In this document: piece after piece, positions 26,238 through 34,400 of the stretch | How positions within the stretch are numbered: the stretch's first letter is position 1 | Layout of the letters: every line of letters starts with the position of its first letter | Position numbers and translations under genes: made by a program | The notes under the pieces: generated by a model | What the model was told of the DNA's origin: nothing | Seen by the model: only the letters and a program-made list of their open reading frames with translations | Database searches by the model: none | Assembly (NCBI GenBank): GCA_024275165.1 | Contig: JAJRZQ010000015.1 | Location: 1-64,000 of the forward strand | Direction of reading: 5' to 3' | Origin: a bacterium | GTDB taxonomy: Bacteria; SAR324; XYD2-FULL-50-16 | Length of the DNA: 64,000 bases

Positions 26238-28025
26238 ATGCTAAACGCGATCACTAAAACTTTCGATGGCTCCGGTGCCCAAAAAACCGCCGAAGCCCTG
26301 ATACAAAAAGGCTTAAGCAACCTTGCCGGGCGGATGTATCAGCAGGCGATGATCCAATTTCAAAAGGCCTACGAAGAATCCCCCACTTACGCGGCCAAGG
26401 TGATCAATACCGAATTCAATAACGCCATGCAAAATGGCGATCATGAATCCGCCTTGTCCATCGGTTTGGTTTTAATCAAATCCAGGCCCAATGATTATGA
26501 ATTGGCCAACACCTTAGGCAACTGCGCCCGTCGCCAAGAAAACTTCAAACAGGCAAACAACCTTTACCGCCATGCCTTAAAAATCAAACGAGGGTATCAG
26601 TTCGCCTTTTATAACCTCGCCGCCAGCATGGGCAAGGTACTGAAGTATGATGACGAGATCATTCAACTGATTAAAAAATTCGCTTCCCTGACGAATTTTA
26701 TCCTCCCCGATTACACCGAAGATGAGAATATTCAAAAAAATTATGAACAACTCATCCACGAATACAAAGAACAAGCCAAGGCAACAAAGCTTAGCGAACT
26801 CTCAGAACTCTATACCAAACTAGAAGAGAAGGATAAAATTTTAGAGATGCGTAAGGTCAAGGCCGACCTGCATCAAACCGAGGTGAGCAAAACCACCCCG
26901 AAAACCGAGGAAATTTTAGAGTACTTTGAAAAAAATGTAGCCCACAAACGCGCCGCCCCCCCCGAAGAAGGCGGTGACAAGTTACCCTTTGCCCTGTGCG
27001 ACTTGGGCCTCTTTTCCATCTCCATCCGTGATGGAGAAAGGGCCTTATCCTGTTTTAAGGAATTGCGAGAGCAAAAATGGGAGTTTGAATACCTCGACAT
27101 GTGTTACCAAATCGCTCGCTTTTTAAATGACGAACGAGAGCAAGCCATCGACTCCATGATTAGGTTACTAGGCCATGAAAGCTCCAACCGCTTTTTAAAC
27201 ATCAACTTAGGTTTGATGTACCAACAAGAAGGGGATCGACTTTTAGCCTATAAGTACCTGATTGTAGGGGCTTCTCTGCTGGAAAAATCCGAAGGGTTGT
27301 ATAAACTCTCCGACTTGATTCGCCTAGCCAAGGAAAGTTATGAAGCGGGCAACAGCAAGCGAGCCTTAAACCTCTATGAAGTCATTGCCGGTGAAATCAA
27401 AACCGCCGACCCCTGGATGGCCATGGGAGAAATCTACCTCTCCATGGATAAACTTGAAGAATCGGCGCTTCGCTATCGCAAGGCTTTAGAAATCGAGCCC
27501 AATAAATCCGAAGCGAACCAAAAACTGAAAGAAATCCATGATATTTATTATGAGCGCGGTGAAGCCTTTTTCCGCGAGTCCAAATATAAAGCCGCCGCGA
27601 GCATCTTTGAAAAAGCTTTAGGGATTCTGCGCCTCTCCGATACCATCAAACGCACCGCGGGAATCTACAAACTGATGAAGAATTCAGCGAAGTATGAAGA
27701 CTTGATGGAAGAGTACGAACAGCGCAAGGAGGAAGAAAAACTCTTAGAGCAAGAAAAACTCCGCCAGGGCTATATTTTAAAAGGCCGTGCTTTTATGGCG
27801 AGAAAGCAGTTCCATCGCGCGATTGAGCAATTTGAGTTGGCCTTTCGCATGAAGCTGGATAAAGATGTTTTTATGTTCTTAGCCACGCTTTATAAAAACA
27901 TGAAAATGAAAGAAGAGATGGAAGACCTCTTAAAACGCTGGAACAAAATGGTTGAATACGAAGACCGGATGAAAAAATTCAGGAAGGAAGAGGCGGAACG
28001 CCGCCGCCGCGGGCTGCCTGTCTAG
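26238..28025 (+). CDS. Cytoplasmic TPR protein
   Basis: A 595-aa soluble protein with no signal peptide, built almost wholly of TPR-like repeats. Clear units include GLSNLAGRMYQQAMIQFQKA (about 28-47), NTLGNCARRQENFKQANNLY, AMGEIYLSMDKLEESALRYR and GRAFMARKQFHRAIEQFELA near 516. A highly charged stretch near 490-510 is likely coiled coil. TPR arrays act as interaction scaffolds; nothing here names the partner. The last 47 bases overlap the comEC-like gene on the opposite strand. Confidence 0.8.
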   Translation: MLNAITKTFDGSGAQKTAEALIQKGLSNLAGRMYQQAMIQFQKAYEESPTYAAKVINTEFNNAMQNGDHESALSIGLVLIKSRPNDYELANTLGNCARRQENFKQANNLYRHALKIKRGYQFAFYNLAASMGKVLKYDDEIIQLIKKFASLTNFILPDYTEDENIQKNYEQLIHEYKEQAKATKLSELSELYTKLEEKDKILEMRKVKADLHQTEVSKTTPKTEEILEYFEKNVAHKRAAPPEEGGDKLPFALCDLGLFSISIRDGERALSCFKELREQKWEFEYLDMCYQIARFLNDEREQAIDSMIRLLGHESSNRFLNINLGLMYQQEGDRLLAYKYLIVGASLLEKSEGLYKLSDLIRLAKESYEAGNSKRALNLYEVIAGEIKTADPWMAMGEIYLSMDKLEESALRYRKALEIEPNKSEANQKLKEIHDIYYERGEAFFRESKYKAAASIFEKALGILRLSDTIKRTAGIYKLMKNSAKYEDLMEEYEQRKEEEKLLEQEKLRQGYILKGRAFMARKQFHRAIEQFELAFRMKLDKDVFMFLATLYKNMKMKEEMEDLLKRWNKMVEYEDRMKKFRKEEAERRRRGLPV

Positions 28026-29484
28026 CCTTCTTCTCCCTCCCTTTGCCCCAAGCCCACATGCCCCAGCATAAAACGATCCAATAAAGGGCCAACTTACCCC
28101 AACCCCAAGCTTGAATTTCCGGCAACAACCCCCAAGGGGCTAGTTCCGCGTTTTTCTTCAACACTTCGTGCCACAGCGTCCCCATAAACTGCACGGGGGC
28201 ATAGAGCAACCAAGCCCAAGACCAGCCCCCCAACAACAACCCGACTCCGCTTAAAGCGAGAATGAAAAGGGAGAGAGGTAAAAAGGCAAAGGCCAGGAAA
28301 AAAATATGCAACGGGTTGCTGGGAATCGACCAAAGTGAGATCGGCCCAAAAATACCTAAAATCACCGGCAGGGTAAACACAAAGAGCCATCCGCTGATGG
28401 CCAAACTACTCCCGACCCAGGCTTTGATCCTTTTCCACCTCCCTTGCCCCGGCTTCGGCAAGAGGGGCAAAAGAAAAAACAAGGCGGTTACGGAGAGAAA
28501 ACTCAACTGAAAAGAAAGGTTGGCGACCAGCCAAGGGTGAGCGAGCAGGGTTAGGTTGGCGGCAAAAAGCAAGGCCATCCACAAAGGTTGCCAGGGCATA
28601 AAGTGACGAAGGATCACCCAATAGCTGAGCATCTCAAAACTACGCAGGGCGCTGATGGGGTACCCGAGCAAATCAATATAGATATAAACCAATAAAAGCG
28701 CTGAAAAATCAAAAAGAAAGAGAAATTTACCCGAGGCCAATCCATGAGGAAACAAAAGAGCGCAGCGGCGCAAAAGCCAGCGAATCCATAAAAACAAGAT
28801 GCCGATGTGCATCCCGCTAATGGCGAACAAATGACTTAAACCCAAGAGGCGAACCGATTGCTTCAATGAAGGGCTCATTCCCTCCTTATGGCCTAGGGCC
28901 AAGGCAAGGTAAAGCTCTTGGGCCGTACCTCGCAAATAATATTGCCCCTGGGCGAGCAATTGGTAATAAACTCGACCCCGCTTTAGGGCCATTTCCCTGC
29001 GAGCCAAATTCAAGGCATAGTTTCTTTTTTTTCCCTTTAGTTTTAACCCCCACCCCTTTTGGCTGGCTTTGAACCCCTTTAACTCTATTCGCTCTCCCGC
29101 CAAGAACCAGCCCTTGAGGCCTTTTTTCTCCAGGCGAGCCCAGGGATAGAGATATTGCTTTCCTTGGCAAAATACCTTCACCTGACTAAGAGATAAAAAC
29201 TCCTCTTGGCTGAAACTGGCCGACTTAGGGACGCCCGTAAGCCGGTCAGGTCTGGCTAAGCATTCAGCCGGGCTCACCGCGGAGGGCAGAAAATAAGCGG
29301 CATGATTGAATAAAATCCACAACAAAGCGGCCAAGGCGTAAAGCCGCAAACTCGGCACCGACAAGGCCGAAAGGCTGACGATGAAAGAGGCCCCCAGCGC
29401 TACCCCGTACCAGGCAGGGTCACCCCAGAGATAAAACCCTTGACCCACCAGCAAAACAAAACAAAAAACCAATGGATTTAACAT
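27979..29484 (-). CDS. ComEC/Rec2-related membrane protein (no MBL domain)
   Basis: A 501-aa polytopic membrane protein. The competence-domain core is shown by LGLSHLFAISGMHIGILFLW near residue 215, matching the ISGLHxG signature of ComEC, and by later hydrophobic segments. An N-terminal periplasmic OB-like region (about 75-165) precedes it. The C-terminal metallo-beta-lactamase-like domain of full ComEC (about 750 aa) is absent. ComEC forms the inner-membrane channel for transformation. Its start overlaps the holA stop by 7 bp. Its end overlaps the TPR gene. Confidence 0.8.
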   Translation of the reverse strand: MLNPLVFCFVLLVGQGFYLWGDPAWYGVALGASFIVSLSALSVPSLRLYALAALLWILFNHAAYFLPSAVSPAECLARPDRLTGVPKSASFSQEEFLSLSQVKVFCQGKQYLYPWARLEKKGLKGWFLAGERIELKGFKASQKGWGLKLKGKKRNYALNLARREMALKRGRVYYQLLAQGQYYLRGTAQELYLALALGHKEGMSPSLKQSVRLLGLSHLFAISGMHIGILFLWIRWLLRRCALLFPHGLASGKFLFLFDFSALLLVYIYIDLLGYPISALRSFEMLSYWVILRHFMPWQPLWMALLFAANLTLLAHPWLVANLSFQLSFLSVTALFFLLPLLPKPGQGRWKRIKAWVGSSLAISGWLFVFTLPVILGIFGPISLWSIPSNPLHIFFLAFAFLPLSLFILALSGVGLLLGGWSWAWLLYAPVQFMGTLWHEVLKKNAELAPWGLLPEIQAWGWGKLALYWIVLCWGMWAWGKGREKKARQAARGGGVPPLPS

Positions 29485-30830
29485 GATCCAGCAAAAGCCC
29501 GACGGCAGAGCAAAAAGGCGAAATTTTCAAAAAAAATCAGGGCTTCCTTGGGGGCCTGTTTGATCGGCTGATCTTGTTGGGATAAAAAAACCAATAAAGC
29601 TTCCAATTCCAAGGTCGAGAAATTGCGGGTCAAGGCGATAACCTTTTCGGTGAGCCAAGGATGAAGCTTCAAGGCTTGGGCAATCTCTTTGGGGCTAGCG
29701 CCCGCTTGCAGCATCCAAGAAACACGCAGGAGCCGACGAAATTGCGCGGCGATTAAGGCCAAGAGCCCTGCGGGTTCCACCCGTTTTTCATCCAAGACCT
29801 GTTCTAAAGATTTCAGGCTCTGCGCCAAATCGCGGCGGGCCAGATGTTCCGCCACTAAAAAGACGCTGAATCTTGAACTCGGGCTCGCCCAAGCCAAAAC
29901 CTCGGCCTCGGTGATTTCTCCCCCTTGAGGGAGGCGCAAAGCGAGTTTTGCCAACTCCTGAGCCAAAACAGCCAATTCATTGCCTGCCACCTCAATCAAT
30001 AAACCCGCGACTCGTGGCCGCATGAGGTATCCTAAGGATTTTGCCTTATTCACCACCCAGCCCGTGGGGCGATAATCATCATAGGTCACCTCCCCCTTAA
30101 TCTCTTTCCCCTTTGATTTAAGTATCTTGGCTAAATCAGGATGAATTTCTCTTAAATTTTTTACCTGCGCCCAAAAAACCAAGCTCACCCCTGGGGCATT
30201 GTCCTCCATCAAGTGGATGAGAGTCGAGACCAGCTTATGATCCCCCAAGGCCGGGGGCTCAAGAATCTCTGAGGGAGGGTAAAAGCTTAGCCTGCGCTTG
30301 CTCCGGCTTTGTAAAAACTCTTCAATGGGAAAGCCTTCCCACCCCTGATCCTTTTGCCTCCAAACCTGCCTCCCCACCCAAGCGGGGTGCAGCTTGAGAT
30401 AAAAGTGCCTTGGCGCGAGCGGGTACACCTCTTCTATAATCTGAGACGCGCGAATGTGAAAATGACTCGCTTGGGCCACGGTTAGGCTATCTTGATCCAA
30501 CCAGGCCTCTTGCCCCTCATGCTCTCCCTTGACTAAATTAATGCGTTCCAATTCCATTTCAATCGCTTTGCCCGGGCTGCTTTTCTTTTGAATCTTTTCA
30601 ATCCCTTTGAGCAAAATCAGCACCTCCGAAGAGAAAAAACTCACTGTTTGAGCTGCCTGCACCAAGTCTTGCGTTCCTTTCCCGGCTTGATCTTTCAGCA
30701 AATCCGCCACTTCAAAGACATAAACAGCCTCTTGGGGCGGGTCGGCCCCCAACAAACTCGATTTCAACTCTTTAAATCGTTCTCTTAAGTCATATTCTTG
30801 ATTCCCCCACAGGGTCCAGATTCCAGGCAT
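29478..30830 (-). CDS. holA: DNA polymerase III delta subunit, enlarged
   Basis: A 450-aa clamp-loader subunit, about 100 residues longer than the E. coli protein (343). The N-terminus (IWTLWGNQEYDLRERFKEL) and the C-terminal delta region (ELAKLALRLPQGGEITEAEV; AEHLARRDLAQSLKSLEQVL; LLALIAAQFRRLLRVSWML) match HolA. The extra residues lie roughly at 100-200, where the sequence is charged and unlike the usual domain. It opens the beta clamp in the clamp-loader complex. Confidence 0.85.
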   Translation of the reverse strand: MPGIWTLWGNQEYDLRERFKELKSSLLGADPPQEAVYVFEVADLLKDQAGKGTQDLVQAAQTVSFFSSEVLILLKGIEKIQKKSSPGKAIEMELERINLVKGEHEGQEAWLDQDSLTVAQASHFHIRASQIIEEVYPLAPRHFYLKLHPAWVGRQVWRQKDQGWEGFPIEEFLQSRSKRRLSFYPPSEILEPPALGDHKLVSTLIHLMEDNAPGVSLVFWAQVKNLREIHPDLAKILKSKGKEIKGEVTYDDYRPTGWVVNKAKSLGYLMRPRVAGLLIEVAGNELAVLAQELAKLALRLPQGGEITEAEVLAWASPSSRFSVFLVAEHLARRDLAQSLKSLEQVLDEKRVEPAGLLALIAAQFRRLLRVSWMLQAGASPKEIAQALKLHPWLTEKVIALTRNFSTLELEALLVFLSQQDQPIKQAPKEALIFFENFAFLLCRRAFAGSC

Positions 30831-30934
30831 TGATTTTTTTGGGCTAGAAAAGGCGGCTAGACAGTAAAGCTCTTTTTCTATTACCCTTTAATCCTAAAAA
30901 GAGAAAGTGAAATAGCCCCCAAAAAGAGTTTGTC

Positions 30935-31255
30935 ATGGAAACGAACCGGTTCCAACAATTGAGCAAAGAAGTCTATGACCGGGTCTTTGCCGTCTTAGAT
31001 CAAATCGACCCCGACGACATCGAAGCGGATCACGCCCTAGACAACATTAAAATCACTTTTGCCAACGGGACGCAATTTATCCTCAATCGGCAAGGAGCCG
31101 TGTCTCAATTGTGGCTCGCTACCAAAACAAGAGGCTATCACTTCAATTACAATGAAGAAAAATCAGCCTGGATCTGCGACCATACCGGCCAAGAATTCTA
31201 TGGCCTCTTGAGCAAAGAAGTGAGTGCCCAGGCCCAGCAAAAGATCCAATTCTAG
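30935..31255 (+). CDS. cyaY: Frataxin-like iron donor CyaY
   Basis: A 106-aa protein of the frataxin family. The acidic helix DQIDPDDIEADHALDNI (about 22-38) binds iron, and the beta-sheet segment GTQFILNRQGAVSQLWLATK (about 45-64) is characteristic. It supplies iron to and tunes iron-sulfur cluster assembly. It stands divergent from holA across 104 bp and is followed by the unknown gene after 7 bp, likely in one transcript. Confidence 0.9.
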   Translation: METNRFQQLSKEVYDRVFAVLDQIDPDDIEADHALDNIKITFANGTQFILNRQGAVSQLWLATKTRGYHFNYNEEKSAWICDHTGQEFYGLLSKEVSAQAQQKIQF

Positions 31256-31262
31256 GAGCAAC

Positions 31263-33113
31263 ATGGCGGGTTTGACCGGTTCCGGCGGCGACTGGATCGA
31301 ATCGCGCTTTGGGGAGGCGCAAAAAAAAGCCTTCTTAGAGCAATTCGAAAATTTCTACGAAACAACAGAGCCTAAACACTACCCCATCCCTGTACGCTTC
31401 CAAGGGCAATTTGAGCCAAAGGCCCAAAAAGCGGTACAGTCTGTGGCCACCTATTGCTTTGAGGTCGCCCAAAAAGCGGGGTTTGAGGTGTACCACAAAA
31501 ACCCGGAGGTACTCTTTTACAGTACCGCTGAATGGATAAAAACAGGGGAACGAGAACCAGAAGAACTCCCAGCGGCACGACTCGTTGAAAGTGGTCGCTT
31601 TCCCTTGATTCAAGTGGTTTTACCCCCTCAAGTAAAAACCAGCGAAACGGTAATTAAAACAGCTCGTTTGCTCTGCGCCAAGCTCTTTGGGGAGGTCTAT
31701 TTCGACCTACACATCCCCTTTCGCCCCCCCTACCTGCTTTTAAAAAATCAAATTGAAGAAGTGGCCATCGATCCAATTTTAAAAGTTCATGTCCTGCGCT
31801 TTTTAAAACTCTCTTCCCCCCAGGTGGATGCCTTAGCCCAAGCCCAGGCCAAGAAATTAAACCTCCGCGGCCCCAAGAGCTTGGAAATAGGTCGCAAGGA
31901 ACTCTTTAAGGCGGTTCTGACTTCCCCAGAACAAAACACCACCGCCTTAGCCGCCTTGGAGGCGCCCTTTAGTCACTTAATCGAATCCGGAAAAAAAGAT
32001 CCCAAGGGCTTTTATCGCCACCTCACCGAGGCGATCTTCGCCCAGATTCATTTGAGTCAATTTATCCTCCCCCATGAGAGAGCGGGGTTTGAGGCGCAAA
32101 AAAGCAAAGAGGTTTGGAGCCTCTTTCACGCCTTGGAAGAACGACTAACCCTTATCGCCAACCTGATTGAAGAACTCTTATCCCTCTTTGACTATTTGGA
32201 AAAAACTCCCACCAAGGCATTGGATCCTCAATTTTTACTCTCCGCCAAGGCCGAACTGGGCGAGCGGATGCGCCAACTCCGCCGCCATCGTTGGGTTAAG
32301 CTCTTTCTTTTTGAAGGGGCTCGCTTGGGCAAAAAACAACAACGAGAATTAAACCAGTTCCCCCTCTGGTTATGGAAAGCGGGGCTCATTCAACCAACCA
32401 ACCTGAAACCGGAAAAACAGATCGAGCAATTCCTAAAGCAATACCGAAACTCGATCTTTCAAAAACTCTTTGAGTCCACCTTTCGCTTAAAACAGATTCT
32501 GGCAAAAGCTATCAACAACCAAGACTTCCATTATCCATCCCTGCCCGAGGCAACTCGCTTAAAAACCTTGGCAACGGGCTTGCGGATTCGCAAAGACGGG
32601 ATTTGGGATATGCTGTATACGGCTCGCTTAGGAAAGGACTTGCAAGGGGTACTCGCCTCTAAAATCAAAAACAAGGCGAAGTTAATGGAAGCTTTTTCTC
32701 AAGGCTGGTCTTATTTCATTTCCTTCGCCTTAATTCATCAATATTATCAAAATCTTGATCAGAAGAAAAAAGACAACAAAAACCGAGCCTCCGAGTTCTT
32801 TGCCTTAATCGAAAGCTACCTCAGCGAGCGCGTGGCCACGGAAGAAGAAGACCGTATTTCCGAACTCTTTTTAAAACTCTACCAACAATGGGGGTTTGAT
32901 TTAAAACAGATTCGCCCCCTCCTTACCGAGCCGAGCCAAACCCTCGATTTTTTTATTCTCAATCAAACAGAACTCTTTAAGAAACAAGCTCAAAATCAAA
33001 ACGAGTTGATCGACCGCTTCTCGGCTCGCTTAGAACAGTGGCAAAAAGAACGCTACGCCCAAAAAATCACCGCCGAAGAAAAAGCCCAATTTACTCGCCA
33101 ATTTACCCTTTAA
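31263..33113 (+). CDS. Unknown 616-aa soluble protein
   Basis: I do not recognise this protein. I chose the ATG at 31263, with AGGAG 5 nt upstream. It has no signal peptide, no clear membrane helix, and no P-loop, nuclease or methyltransferase motif. The first 190 residues look mixed alpha/beta; the remainder is strongly helical, with charged, Gln-rich heptad-like stretches. It lies 7 bp after cyaY and 6 bp before the dehydrogenase homologue, so the group is probably one operon. No function is proposed. Confidence 0.85.
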   Translation: MAGLTGSGGDWIESRFGEAQKKAFLEQFENFYETTEPKHYPIPVRFQGQFEPKAQKAVQSVATYCFEVAQKAGFEVYHKNPEVLFYSTAEWIKTGEREPEELPAARLVESGRFPLIQVVLPPQVKTSETVIKTARLLCAKLFGEVYFDLHIPFRPPYLLLKNQIEEVAIDPILKVHVLRFLKLSSPQVDALAQAQAKKLNLRGPKSLEIGRKELFKAVLTSPEQNTTALAALEAPFSHLIESGKKDPKGFYRHLTEAIFAQIHLSQFILPHERAGFEAQKSKEVWSLFHALEERLTLIANLIEELLSLFDYLEKTPTKALDPQFLLSAKAELGERMRQLRRHRWVKLFLFEGARLGKKQQRELNQFPLWLWKAGLIQPTNLKPEKQIEQFLKQYRNSIFQKLFESTFRLKQILAKAINNQDFHYPSLPEATRLKTLATGLRIRKDGIWDMLYTARLGKDLQGVLASKIKNKAKLMEAFSQGWSYFISFALIHQYYQNLDQKKKDNKNRASEFFALIESYLSERVATEEEDRISELFLKLYQQWGFDLKQIRPLLTEPSQTLDFFILNQTELFKKQAQNQNELIDRFSARLEQWQKERYAQKITAEEKAQFTRQFTL

Positions 33114-33119
33114 GGCCCC

Positions 33120-34400
33120 ATGGAACGCAAAATCTGTTTTTTTGGTCTCGGCTATATTGGGCTCATGCAAGCTCTCCGTTTTTCTCGCCACAAGCCCGCC
33201 TGGGGGTGGGACAAAGACGCGCTTCGCACCAAAGAGATAAAAGCAGGCACGGATCGGCATCAGCGTGTTTCTGCTGGCGAACTTGAAAGCTCATCCCTCC
33301 ACTTGGCAGAAAGCTTAAAGGAGGTTCGTCATTGCGACTTTTTTATTCTCATGATTTCCGCTCGTTTAAAAGAGCGACAAGAACCAGACCTCACCCCCTT
33401 AAAAGAAGCTTGCCGCAACCTCGGCCATCTCTTAAAAGAAGGGGATATCGTCGTTTTTGAAGCCGCTTTGTATCCCGGAGCCATACAAAAAGAGTTGGTT
33501 CCCATTTTAGAAGAGGTTTCCGGGCTGATTTGCGAAGTCGATTTTACCCTGGGCTATGCCCCCCAATCCATTGATCTCTGGAACCAAAGCAAAAAACTTG
33601 ACCCCCACCCAAGACTGCTCGCGGCCAGCGATGCCCTCACCTTAGCCCTGGTGCAAGAGGTCTACGGCTTGATCCATCCCACAGAGCCCATTCTCGCCCC
33701 CACGATTGAAGCGGCGGAAGCGGCCCAGATGTTTGAATATGTCCGACGCGATGTCAATTTAGGTTTAGTCAATGAATTCGCCCTCTTTTTAGACCGCATT
33801 CAACTCGATAGTCACCTGGTTTTAACCTTGGCAAAACAATTGGAACAAAATAAAAACTACTACCCCGGTCTGGTAGGGGGGCAACATGTGGGCCTCTCTC
33901 CCTACTTTTTAGACCAAGAGGCGCAAAAACAGGGCCTGCACCCCATCGCCTTTCAAATCGGTCGGCGCGTCAATGCTGAATTGCCCATGCGCATCAGCCA
34001 CAAAGCCGTACAACTCTGCTCTCAACGCGGTCTGGCTCTCTATGGCTTAACCGCGACCTTATTGGGTTTAGGCTATAAACCCAATGTCGGAGATGTGCGC
34101 CATTCCGCCGCGATCAGCTTGAGCCAAGAACTCAAATCCTTTGGTCTCGACCTGCAACTCAACGACCCCTTAGTCAACCGCTCCACTGCCTTTGCCCACT
34201 TTAACCAAAGCCCGCAACCCTTTGAGGGATTAAAAAAAGCTCATCTGCTCTTTTTGCTCACCGCGCACCAAGCCTATTTAGATTGGGATCAGGAGAAATG
34301 GCTTTCTCTCTTGGAACCGAAAAGCATCGTCATTGATTTAACGGGAAAACTAGACCTAAATCTTTTTTCCAGCCAAGGGCACCTTACCTGGAGACTGTAA
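33120..34400 (+). CDS. UDP-sugar dehydrogenase homologue without catalytic residues
   Basis: A 426-aa member of the UDP-glucose/UDP-ManNAc dehydrogenase family. The N-terminal NAD loop is intact (GLGYIGLMQALRFS, residues about 7-20). The middle helix keeps family residues (EAAEAAQMFEYVRRD, VNEFALF) and the C-terminal domain GLGYKPNVGDVRHSAA. However, alignment to family motifs places Gln203 at the catalytic Lys (AEAAK), Tyr207 at the Asn, His256 at the catalytic Cys (VGGxC), and Ser260 at the Asp. The usual GGHCIGVDPYY is GGQHVGLSPYF. The enzyme is probably not a standard dehydrogenase. It overlaps the glycosyltransferase gene by one base. Confidence 0.85.
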   Translation: MERKICFFGLGYIGLMQALRFSRHKPAWGWDKDALRTKEIKAGTDRHQRVSAGELESSSLHLAESLKEVRHCDFFILMISARLKERQEPDLTPLKEACRNLGHLLKEGDIVVFEAALYPGAIQKELVPILEEVSGLICEVDFTLGYAPQSIDLWNQSKKLDPHPRLLAASDALTLALVQEVYGLIHPTEPILAPTIEAAEAAQMFEYVRRDVNLGLVNEFALFLDRIQLDSHLVLTLAKQLEQNKNYYPGLVGGQHVGLSPYFLDQEAQKQGLHPIAFQIGRRVNAELPMRISHKAVQLCSQRGLALYGLTATLLGLGYKPNVGDVRHSAAISLSQELKSFGLDLQLNDPLVNRSTAFAHFNQSPQPFEGLKKAHLLFLLTAHQAYLDWDQEKWLSLLEPKSIVIDLTGKLDLNLFSSQGHLTWRL

